Both the position numbers and the translations under genes were made by a program. Below, piece after piece: positions 1-6,577 of a stretch of 6,577 nucleotides of DNA (the stretch's first letter is position 1; each line of letters starts with the position of its first letter). The notes under the pieces are model-generated. The model did no database searches. It was not told the DNA's origin and worked only from the letters and a program-made list of their open reading frames with translations. The DNA comes from Planctomycetales bacterium (GTDB taxonomy: Bacteria; Planctomycetota; Planctomycetia; Pirellulales; Thermoguttaceae): the NCBI GenBank assembly GCA_007122045.1, contig SKJM01000789.1, positions 1 to 6,577 of the forward strand, written 5' to 3'.

Positions 1-96
1 ACGGGCACCGCGGCACCCTCAACCTCCGGTTCCTCGCCCGAAAGTTCTGCCACCTCCCGCCGAAGGATTTGGAACGAAATCCCATTGAGTGCATAA
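1..96 (+). CDS. Possible C-terminal end of a protein cut by the window edge
   Basis: The first plus-strand frame is open from the window edge to a TAA at 94-96 and gives 31 residues rich in Ser, Thr, Ala and Pro, ending in RRRIWNEIPLSA. A low-complexity tail like this is common at the end of secreted or regulatory proteins, and a GC-rich stem-loop candidate (CGGCC at 101-105 with GGCCG at 121-125) follows the stop. The call is weak. The minus strand over the same bases also has an open, protein-like frame running off the edge, starting perhaps at a GTG near 100. Both frames have about the same share of G or C in third codon positions, so codon use does not decide. No function can be given. 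Confidence 0.25.
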   Translation, partial: TGTAAPSTSGSSPESSATSRRRIWNEIPLSA

Positions 97-220
97 CCCA
101 CGGCCGGCTCCCCCGCGACGGGCCGGGGCGACGGCCTGCACCAGGACGTATCTCCCGGCAAGGCGCAAACCTTCGCTAATCGGGCTTGGCAGATGATTAC
201 TACCTTACAGATGCAACTTC
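97..220. other. Short region without a supported gene
   Basis: This stretch holds a GC-rich imperfect inverted repeat at 101-125 and no ORF I would defend. It separates the edge ORF from the terminator of the tRNA. The stem has no run of T after it on the plus strand, so it is not a textbook terminator. Confidence 0.4.
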
Positions 221-260
221 AATAGAAAAGGCCACTTGCCGCAAAACGCCGCAAGTGACC
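221..260 (-). terminator. Intrinsic terminator of the tRNA-Ala gene
   Basis: GGCCACTTGC at 230-239 pairs with GCAAGTGACC at 251-260, giving a 10-bp stem with one G-U pair and an 11-base loop. Read on the minus strand, the stem is followed directly by TTTTCTATT (229 down to 221). It lies only four bases past the 3' end of the tRNA. Stem, U-rich tail and position all fit rho-independent termination of a single-gene tRNA transcript. Confidence 0.8.
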
Positions 261-264
261 CTAG

Positions 265-337
<73 letters not shown>

Positions 338-390
338 GTGGGAAGGGCTGCGAGGGGGTGAAACCGCCTCTCCGCAAGCCATCTTCTTAC

Positions 391-420
391 AAGATACCAG
401 AATCGACCGGTACACGTCAA
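391..420 (-). promoter_or_regulatory. Candidate sigma70 promoter for tRNA-Ala
   Basis: On the minus strand TTGACG (420-415) is followed after 18 bases by TATCTT (396-391). This matches five of six -35 bases and four of six -10 bases of the E. coli consensus. Transcription would start near 384, about 45 bases before the mature tRNA, which is a normal length for a 5' leader removed by RNase P. This is inferred from motif match and position only. Confidence 0.45.
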
Positions 421-435
421 CCAGGGCAATTGCGG

Positions 436-465
436 TTTACACGCAGATGCGAAATCGAGTATCCT
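436..465 (+). promoter_or_regulatory. Candidate sigma70 promoter for the secreted-protein gene
   Basis: TTTACA (436-441) and TATCCT (460-465) are separated by 18 bases and match the -35 and -10 consensus at five and four of six positions. Transcription would start near 472, leaving a leader of about 50 bases before the start at 524. It lies back to back with the tRNA promoter, so the roughly 185-base gap would hold two divergent promoters. A second -10-like TAGAAT lies at 492-497 but has no good -35 partner. Confidence 0.35.
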
Positions 466-523
466 ATCGGGCACGAAATACCTTGGATAGGTAGAATTAT
501 TTACCCGAAGGAGTTATTTCCTG

Positions 524-1306
524 ATGTGGAACGGTCTTGCTCGATGCCTCTTGGCCGCCGCTGTTTGTGTGGCATGGGCGGGGGAAGCCGGGGCGGTAAT
601 GCCCGATGCCGCTGGCTTCCGCGTCGATAATGCCGTCTATGCCGGCAAGGACAGAGAGCCTACGGTGCGTACGACGACGATCTTCCTCAACGGTGCCGTC
701 TACGATTTCATGGAGCACCCGCAGGAGGCGATTGTCCTGGACGCGGAACGGGGCCGATTCACCCTGCTGAACATGACTCGTCGCGTCCGGGCCGAACTGT
801 CGGTCGAGGAAGTACGCGAGTTGAGCCGGGGGCTGCGCCAACGCGTTGCGACGCACGAGAGTCCTTTCGCACGGTTCATGGCTAACCCGGAGTTCGACGA
901 ACGGTTCGATTTGGCAACCGGAGCCCTGACCCTCGACAGCCCGTGGGTCACCTACCGGGTCGAAATGGCGAGTCCGGACGATCCGGCTATTGCCGAAAGC
1001 TACCGGCAATTCGCCGACCTGTACAGCCAAGTGAACACGATGCTCAGCCCATCGCAGTCCCTCCCGTTTGCCCGGATGGAATTGAATGCGGCACTGGCCG
1101 AGCGCGGCGCCATTCCCGTGGCGATCCACCTGACAATCCGCCCGCGGCGCGGTTTTCCGGGCTCGCGAGTGACCCTGCGCAGCGAGCACGCGTTGGTTCG
1201 GAGTGTGGGCCAGCCCGACCTCGACCGCGTGGCGCAAAGCCGCGAGTTCATGAACATCTTCAAGTTGGTGAGCTTTGAGGAGTACCGTCGCGAGGAATCG
1301 CGCTAG
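524..1306 (+). CDS. Exported protein of unknown function
   Basis: I do not recognise this 260-residue protein. The ATG at 524 is supported by AAGGAG at 508-513, ten bases upstream. Residues 1-24 look like a Sec signal peptide: Arg7, a hydrophobic core around residues 8-19, and a likely cut after A22-G23-A24. There is no lipobox, so it is probably released to the periplasm or surface rather than lipid-anchored. The rest has no membrane segment. It alternates short strand-like stretches (for example TTTIFLNGAVYDF and IVLDAERGRFTLLN) with charged helices around residues 90-115 and 150-175, somewhat like outer-membrane lipid-carrier folds, but that comparison is speculative. The end is charged (EEYRREESR). 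It has no close co-directional partner and looks like a single-gene unit. The coding call rests on the ribosome site, signal peptide and balanced composition. Confidence 0.85.
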   Translation: MWNGLARCLLAAAVCVAWAGEAGAVMPDAAGFRVDNAVYAGKDREPTVRTTTIFLNGAVYDFMEHPQEAIVLDAERGRFTLLNMTRRVRAELSVEEVRELSRGLRQRVATHESPFARFMANPEFDERFDLATGALTLDSPWVTYRVEMASPDDPAIAESYRQFADLYSQVNTMLSPSQSLPFARMELNAALAERGAIPVAIHLTIRPRRGFPGSRVTLRSEHALVRSVGQPDLDRVAQSREFMNIFKLVSFEEYRREESR

Positions 1307-1552
1307 CGGCAGCCTGCGGCGCGGCGCGACCTTCGGCTCTTTGGCACTCCCTTCCGCAGTCCGACTAACGGGTGGCCTAGTCCAGCGAGCACGGGTGGCT
1401 TTCGAGTTGGGGGCTAGGGAATTGCCGTCTGCTTGCCCGCCTGCCGCACGGTTTTCGGTGCGGTCAGCGGCCGATGCGCCCCTCCTTTGGGTGGACACAC
1501 CGGCTCTTTGGAGGTCTTTCCGGTCGAAATTTCGGCGATGCGCGCCCGACGC

Positions 1553-1581
1553 TTGCAATCACCTGCGGCTCTGCTTACAAT
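1553..1581 (+). promoter_or_regulatory. Candidate sigma70 promoter of the exopolysaccharide unit
   Basis: TTGCAA (1553-1558) and TACAAT (1576-1581) are exactly 17 bases apart and match the -35 and -10 consensus at four and five of six positions. This is one of the best promoter matches in the window. Transcription would start near 1588, about 400 bases before the sugar transferase, giving a long structured leader. A promoter closer to the gene is not excluded. Confidence 0.45.
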
Positions 1582-1742
1582 GGAAAGTATGTCGATTGGT
1601 TCGGCAAGTTTCATCCTCTTGCGTTTCGACCTTGGGTGCAGGGGGCGAGGTGAACGTGTTCGGGGCATGATGTGGCGAGGCGAGTTTCGGGCGCCGGCGC
1701 CTCCACACCGACGACGCCGGCATCCCCGCAGCGCTTATTCCA

Positions 1743-1762
1743 CGAGCCGTATACGGGGCTCG
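1743..1762. repeat. Inverted repeat with a 10-bp palindrome inside
   Basis: CGAGCC (1743-1748) is the reverse complement of GGCTCG (1757-1762), and the bases between and partly overlapping them, CCGTATACGG (1747-1756), form a perfect palindrome. As RNA the outer arms give a 6-bp hairpin with an 8-base loop. As DNA the inner palindrome could be a site for a dimeric regulator. There is no T run after it. Confidence 0.4.
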
Positions 1763-1820
1763 CTGATCATCACGCAACTCACCACGAGGCGATTCGGAAG
1801 GTAGGTGCGGTCTTGTCTTT

Positions 1821-1836
1821 CCGGCGAGGACGCCGG
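1821..1836. repeat. Perfect GC hairpin with AGGA tetraloop
   Basis: CCGGCG (1821-1826) and CGCCGG (1831-1836) are perfect inverse partners around AGGA. It lies in the presumed leader of the sugar transferase, about 160 bases before its start. There is no T run, so it looks like an RNA structure element or chance GC pairing rather than a terminator. Confidence 0.4.
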
Positions 1837-1993
1837 ATCGAGCCGGGCCGGTGGCTTGTAATATCGAGTACGAGGGGACGGAGCCACGGTGAGCGGTGCG
1901 TTGGGCTACAGGGCGGCGGCCCCGATGAAGCGTGGTGCTCGCAGGGTATCAGCAACAGCGTCGATTCGCTCCATGCTTGAAGAGGTCCCATCA

Positions 1994-2896
1994 ATGGGAA
2001 TCAGGAATCGAAACAGGCGAGCCATGCTGACGCGCTCGCGTCGAAATGTCGAGGCCGATCCGGCGGTGGCGGCGACCTTCGACGTGCCCCCTTCGCCGTT
2101 CTTCGAGCGCAAACCGGCCATCGAACGGATCTTGGCAACACTGCTGTTGCTGCCCGGCATCCCGCTGATGGGGCTATTGATCCTGGTAGTCCGGCTCACC
2201 TCGCGAGGTCCGGCTATTTTCCGGCAAGCGCGGGTGGGCAAAGATGGGCGGGTGTTCACCATGTTGAAGATCCGCACCATGCGCCACGACGCGGAGGATG
2301 GACTCGGGCCGACCTGGTCGACGGTGAACGATTCACGCTCGACCGCCGTCGGCCGCTGGATTCGGCGCCTGCATCTGGACGAACTGCCGCAGTTGTTCAA
2401 CGTGCTCCGGGGCGAGATGTCGCTGGTGGGGCCGCGCCCCGAACGCCCCGAATTCGTGTGCGTGCTCGAAGAAGCCCTGCCCGGCTACCGCAACCGCGTT
2501 TCGGTCCGGCCGGGGGTTACCGGTCTGGCGCAGTTGCACCTGCCGCCCGATACCGACCTCTGCTCCGCTTGCCGCAAACTGACGCTCGACCTCGAGTACA
2601 TTCGCTCGGCAACCCTGGGCACCGACCTGCGCCTGCTGGCGTGCACGGTCCTGCGGTTGCCGAAGTTGCCGCTTTGGCTGGCGCTGCGGCTTTGCGGGCT
2701 CAGTCCGGAATCTTCCGGGCCCGAATGCTCCCATTGTCAGGTAAACCACTGCAACGGGTACAGCAAGCACCAGAACATGACCGTGGTCGCGCTTCGGCAC
2801 AAGGTCGAGCGTTCGCTCAGCGGAAGCAACGGAAAGTCCCCGCCTGCGCCCGGCAGCCAGAGTCGCCCGGACACCACGGTGGTCAAGCCAAGATAA
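1994..2896 (+). CDS. Sugar transferase starting polysaccharide synthesis (bacterial sugar transferase family, PF02397 type)
   Basis: This 300-residue protein is a monotopic phosphoglycosyl transferase that would move a sugar-1-phosphate from a nucleotide sugar to undecaprenyl phosphate at the inner face of the membrane, the first step of exopolysaccharide or O-antigen assembly. It has one hydrophobic segment (about residues 46-66), then FRQARVGKDGRVF and the KIRTMR motif (92-97). The catalytic Asp-Glu pair is D129-E130 in HLDELPQLFNVLRGEMSLVG, followed by the PRP motif (147-149) and RPGVTGLAQ (172-180). It lacks the multi-membrane N-terminal half of WbaP or WcaJ proteins. After the domain, about 60 residues form a polar tail with several Cys and His (CSHCQVNHC). 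The ATG at 1994 has GAAGAGG at 1979-1985, eight bases upstream. A GTG at 1889 behind GGAG would add 35 residues of poor composition. The specific sugar cannot be told. Confidence 0.92.
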   Translation: MGIRNRNRRAMLTRSRRNVEADPAVAATFDVPPSPFFERKPAIERILATLLLLPGIPLMGLLILVVRLTSRGPAIFRQARVGKDGRVFTMLKIRTMRHDAEDGLGPTWSTVNDSRSTAVGRWIRRLHLDELPQLFNVLRGEMSLVGPRPERPEFVCVLEEALPGYRNRVSVRPGVTGLAQLHLPPDTDLCSACRKLTLDLEYIRSATLGTDLRLLACTVLRLPKLPLWLALRLCGLSPESSGPECSHCQVNHCNGYSKHQNMTVVALRHKVERSLSGSNGKSPPAPGSQSRPDTTVVKPR

Positions 2897-3768
2897 TGAT
2901 TGTCAACGCCTTGACCGTCGACGTGGAAGATTACTACCACGTATCGGCCTTCGAAGGGACGGTCCAGCGCGACCAGTGGGATGAGCACGCCAGCCGCGTG
3001 GTGGGCAATACCAGGCGGCTGCTCGATTTGCTGGCCCGGCATGGGGTTCGGGCGACGTTCTTCGTGCTCGGCTGGGTGGCCGATCGGCACCCGCAACTTG
3101 TGCGCGACATCCACGCCGCCGGGCACGAAATCGGTTCGCACGGCTACTGGCACCGCCTCATCTACCGGCAGTCGGCCGACGAGTTCCGTTGCGACCTGCG
3201 CCAGGCGCGCCGCGCATTGGAGGATGCAGCGGGCGCGGCGGTGACGGCGTACCGGGCGCCGAGTTTTTCGATTACCCGCCACTCGCAGTGGGCGCTCGAG
3301 GTGCTCGTCGAGGAGGGTTTCCGGGTCGATTCGAGCGTGTTCCCCATCTATCACGACCGCTACGGCCTTCCCGGCGCGGAGCGGCGCATCCACCCGATCA
3401 TCACCCCCGCCGGCACGCTATGGGAGTTCCCACCTTCGGTGGTGAAGTGGGCGGGCTGCACGCTGCCGATCGGCGGCGGCGGCTACCTGCGGCTGTACCC
3501 TCTCTGGCTGACGCGCCGCGGGCTGGCGGGCATTAATCGGCGGGAAGGGAGCCCGTTTCTGGTGTACGTTCACCCCTGGGAATTGGACCCAGGGCAGCCC
3601 CGATTGGGGGGTTGCTCGCTCCTTTCCCGGTTCCGGCATTATGTGAACCTTGGCGGTACGCAGCGCAAGCTGGATGCCCTGCTGTCGTGCTTCCGCTTTG
3701 AGCCGATCAGCCAGGTCGTCCGGAATCGGCAGGATGCGGCCGTGCCCGAGAAGACGGTCTCACCGTAA
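2896..3768 (+). CDS. Polysaccharide deacetylase of the PEP-CTERM/exosortase locus type
   Basis: This 290-residue NodB-fold (carbohydrate esterase 4) enzyme would remove N- or O-acetyl groups from a polysaccharide using a bound metal ion. Metal and catalytic residues are visible: TVDVEDYYH (7-15) with D9 and D12, SHGYWH (81-86) with H82 and H86, and YRAPSFS (119-125) with R120. DSSVFP (145-150) and the closing VHPWELDP (from about 225) follow. The opening NALTVDVEDYYHVSAFE and the HPWELDPGQP end are hallmarks, as I recall them, of the deacetylase subfamily found with exosortase/PEP-CTERM exopolysaccharide genes (TIGR03006 type). No signal peptide is seen, so it may act in the cytoplasm or be exported another way. 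The ATG overlaps the transferase stop in TAATG, which implies coupled translation. The frame continues open upstream, but that part is only the shadow of the transferase. Confidence 0.93.
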   Translation: MIVNALTVDVEDYYHVSAFEGTVQRDQWDEHASRVVGNTRRLLDLLARHGVRATFFVLGWVADRHPQLVRDIHAAGHEIGSHGYWHRLIYRQSADEFRCDLRQARRALEDAAGAAVTAYRAPSFSITRHSQWALEVLVEEGFRVDSSVFPIYHDRYGLPGAERRIHPIITPAGTLWEFPPSVVKWAGCTLPIGGGGYLRLYPLWLTRRGLAGINRREGSPFLVYVHPWELDPGQPRLGGCSLLSRFRHYVNLGGTQRKLDALLSCFRFEPISQVVRNRQDAAVPEKTVSP

Positions 3769-3834
3769 GGTGCGCCGTTTGCCCTGGTACACCCACGGGT
3801 GGGACGCTAGAATGAAGCCTGGGTGGATACCGAT
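3769..3834. other. Short gap with an imperfect hairpin and a weak promoter match
   Basis: The gap contains CCCA-CGGG-TGGG (3792-3803), a small hairpin whose core ACGGGTGG also occurs twice near 1370-1400. A -10-like TAGAAT (3808-3813) has only a poor -35 partner (TGGTAC, 17 bases upstream). There is no clear terminator, so the kinase may be read through from the exopolysaccharide genes or have its own weak promoter. Confidence 0.35.
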
Positions 3835-5591
<1,757 letters not shown>

Positions 5592-5595
<4 letters not shown>

Positions 5596-6071
5596 GCACG
5601 ATGCCCACCGGCGCGAACAACACCCACGAGGTCATTCTGTACACCGACGGCGGATGCAGCGGGAACCCCGGCCCCGGCGGCTGGGCGTTCGTCCTGCGCC
5701 ATCCGGCCAGCGGCAAGGAACTGGAACGGTTCGGCGCCGAGCGCCAAACGACCAACAACCGCATGGAGCTGCTGGCGGCCATCCACGGCCTGGAGTCGCT
5801 GAAGCGCCCCACCACGGTCGAGCTGGTTACCGACAGCGAATACGTGGGCCGCGGCATCCGCGACTGGCTGGCGAAATGGAAGGCCCAGGGCTGGCGCCGC
5901 CGCGAGGGCGGCCGCCTGGTGCCCATCAAGAACGAGGAACTGTGGCGCCGGCTCGACGCCCAACTCGCCCGCCACCGCGTCAAGTTCACCCACGTCCGCG
6001 GCCACACCGGCCACCCGGAAAACGAACGCTGCGACACCCTGGCCGTGGCGGCGTACCAGAAGTATCTGTGA
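5592..6071 (+). CDS. rnhA: Ribonuclease HI
   Basis: This 159-residue enzyme cuts the RNA strand of RNA-DNA hybrids in the cytoplasm, clearing R-loops and primers. All catalytic residues are visible: D19 in YTDGGCSGNPGPGGW, E59 in NNRMELLAAI, D81 in VTDSEYV and D148 in NERCDTLA, plus the flexible-loop H138 in VRGHTGHPENE. The basic helix region (about 87-113) with WLAKWKAQGWRRREGG is present, so this is the bacterial RNase HI form with the handle. Length fits the family (about 150-160). The ATG at 5592 overlaps the kinase stop by four bases (ATGA), so translation is probably coupled. An ATG at 5601 would drop three residues. The upstream ribosome site is weak, which fits coupling. Having a housekeeping RNase behind a sensor kinase is probably a genomic accident rather than a functional link. 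Confidence 0.97.
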
Positions 6072-6093
6072 TGGCGTACCTATCCGAAAACTG

Positions 6094-6101
6094 TAAGGAG
6101 G
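6094..6101 (+). promoter_or_regulatory. Strong ribosome binding site of the hydrolase gene
   Basis: TAAGGAGG lies nine bases before the ATG at 6111 and matches the 16S anti-Shine-Dalgarno sequence almost completely. It is the strongest such site in the window and fixes the start. It suggests this gene is translated at a higher rate than its upstream neighbours. Confidence 0.8.
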
Positions 6102-6110
6102 CTGAAAGCG

Positions 6111-6577
6111 ATGTTCGTACAGCAGCTCTTCGTCAAGGGCCTGGCCCACAGTTCGTACCTGCTCGGCGGTTCCGGCAAGTGCGCGATCGTTGACCCCCGG
6201 CGCGACGTCCAAGTCTACATCGACGCAGCCCGGAACATGAACATGCAGATCACGCACATTCTGGAAACCCATCTTCATGCCGACTTCATCTCCGGCCACC
6301 TCGATCTCGCCGAGAAGACCGGGGCGAAGATCTATGCTCCCAAGGCGGGCGGTTGCCGGTTCGACCACGTGGCGGTGGCCGAAGGCGACAGCTTCGAAAT
6401 CGAGGACTTGTCCATTGACGTGTTCGACACCGGGGGCCACACTCCGGAACACATCACCTACGTGGTAACCGACCGCGCTCGCGGCAAGGAGCCGGTGGCC
6501 ATCTTCTGCGGCGACACGCTGTTTGTGGGCGACGTGGGCCGCCCCGACCTGTTCCCCGGCAGGGCCCAGGAATTGGC
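6111..6577 (+). CDS. Metallo-beta-lactamase-fold hydrolase, persulfide-dioxygenase-like (partial, 3' end missing)
   Basis: The first 155 residues of a metallo-beta-lactamase-fold protein are present and the gene runs off the window. The opening MFVQQLFVKGLAHSSYLLG and the metal site ETHLHADFISGH fit the group that includes ETHE1-like persulfide dioxygenases and rhodanese-fused hydrolases. Metal ligands seen are H54, H56 and D58 in the motif, H110 in TGGHTPEH, and D135 in GDTLFVGDVGRPD. The usual fifth His of HxHxDH is Phe59, which is typical of this iron-using subgroup as I recall it. Such enzymes oxidise glutathione persulfide or related sulfane sulfur in sulfide detoxification. Full members are about 230-470 residues, longer when C-terminal rhodanese domains are present; that part is not in the window. 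It lies 39 bases after RNase HI on the same strand and could share its transcript. Exact substrate is not proven. Confidence 0.9.
   Translation, partial: MFVQQLFVKGLAHSSYLLGGSGKCAIVDPRRDVQVYIDAARNMNMQITHILETHLHADFISGHLDLAEKTGAKIYAPKAGGCRFDHVAVAEGDSFEIEDLSIDVFDTGGHTPEHITYVVTDRARGKEPVAIFCGDTLFVGDVGRPDLFPGRAQEL

Larger units (their letters stand above)
1307..1993. other. Long intergenic region with promoter match and inverted repeats
   Basis: Nearly 690 bases lie between the secreted-protein gene and the sugar transferase without a convincing gene. Open frames here are rich in Arg, Ser and Pro and have no ribosome sites. The 5' part has a direct repeat CGGCTCTTTGG (1334-1344 and 1501-1511) and two copies of ACGGGTGGC (1368-1376 and 1391-1399). 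It also has an inverted repeat CCGCAC/GTGCGG (1444-1449, 1458-1463) and a nested stem with arms CCTCC/GGAGG (1481-1485, 1510-1514). A sigma70-like promoter lies at 1553-1581. Further stems at 1743-1762, 1821-1836 and 1851-1887 would fall in the transcript leader of the exopolysaccharide genes. Confidence 0.6.

Noticed and set aside
1342..1357. Sigma54-like TGGCAC at the start of the intergenic gap
   Set aside because: The -12 GC is not at the needed spacing (TCCGC in place of TTGCA), so it fails the consensus.
1444..1463. CCGCAC/GTGCGG stem as a terminator for the secreted-protein gene
   Set aside because: There is no T run after it on either strand and it lies about 140 bases past the stop, so it is not supported as an intrinsic terminator.
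497..1558. 353-codon minus-strand frame across the secreted-protein gene
   Set aside because: Arg- and Ala-rich composition without motifs, opposite a plus-strand gene with a good ribosome site and signal peptide.
1433..1804. Plus-strand small ORFs in the long intergenic gap
   Set aside because: Arg/Pro/His-rich translations, no ribosome sites and no domain; they look like chance open frames in GC-rich DNA.
2458..2895. N-terminal extension of the deacetylase frame
   Set aside because: This part overlaps the conserved transferase coding sequence and is Arg/Ala/Pro-rich. The family-typical start is the ATG at 2896.
6071..6190. Small ORF from the ATG overlapping the RNase HI stop
   Set aside because: It lies out of frame over the hydrolase start, which has a near-perfect ribosome site and conserved N-terminal sequence.

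Overview
This window comes from a GC-rich bacterium. A planctomycete of the Pirellulales type is my best guess. That rests on inference: the gene style, a c-type-haem histidine kinase with a Tll0287/DUF3365-like sensor, a deacetylase of the type linked to PEP-CTERM/exosortase exopolysaccharide loci, long structured intergenic gaps, and a secreted protein I do not recognise. No database search was possible.

Layout. At the left edge (1-220) there is no certain gene, only two competing edge reading frames. A complete tRNA-Ala(GGC) lies on the minus strand at 265-337, with a clear intrinsic terminator after it and a plausible sigma70 promoter before it. All other genes read on the plus strand. 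They are an exported protein of unknown function (524-1306), and then a gap of almost 690 bases (1307-1993) with no convincing gene but with a good promoter match and several inverted repeats. Next come a membrane-anchored sugar-1-phosphate transferase (1994-2896) and a NodB-fold polysaccharide deacetylase (2896-3768), whose stop and start codons share one base (TAATG). After a 66-base gap follow a haem-sensor histidine kinase (3835-5595), RNase HI (5592-6071, overlapping the kinase by ATGA), and the first 155 codons of a persulfide-dioxygenase-like metallo-beta-lactamase hydrolase (6111 to the window edge).

How the genes work together. The transferase and deacetylase form a two-gene exopolysaccharide unit: the first would load the first sugar phosphate onto a lipid carrier and the second would trim acetyl groups from the polymer or an intermediate. 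The kinase, RNase HI and hydrolase form a second unit by spacing. The kinase looks like a redox or gas sensor with a covalent haem outside the membrane and no response regulator in the window. The hydrolase belongs to a sulfur-metabolism group, so a redox/sulfur link is possible, but RNase HI is probably there by chance. I see no CRISPR array, insertion sequence, prophage or clearly new multi-gene system. The most unusual items are the haem kinase and the structured leader before the exopolysaccharide genes.
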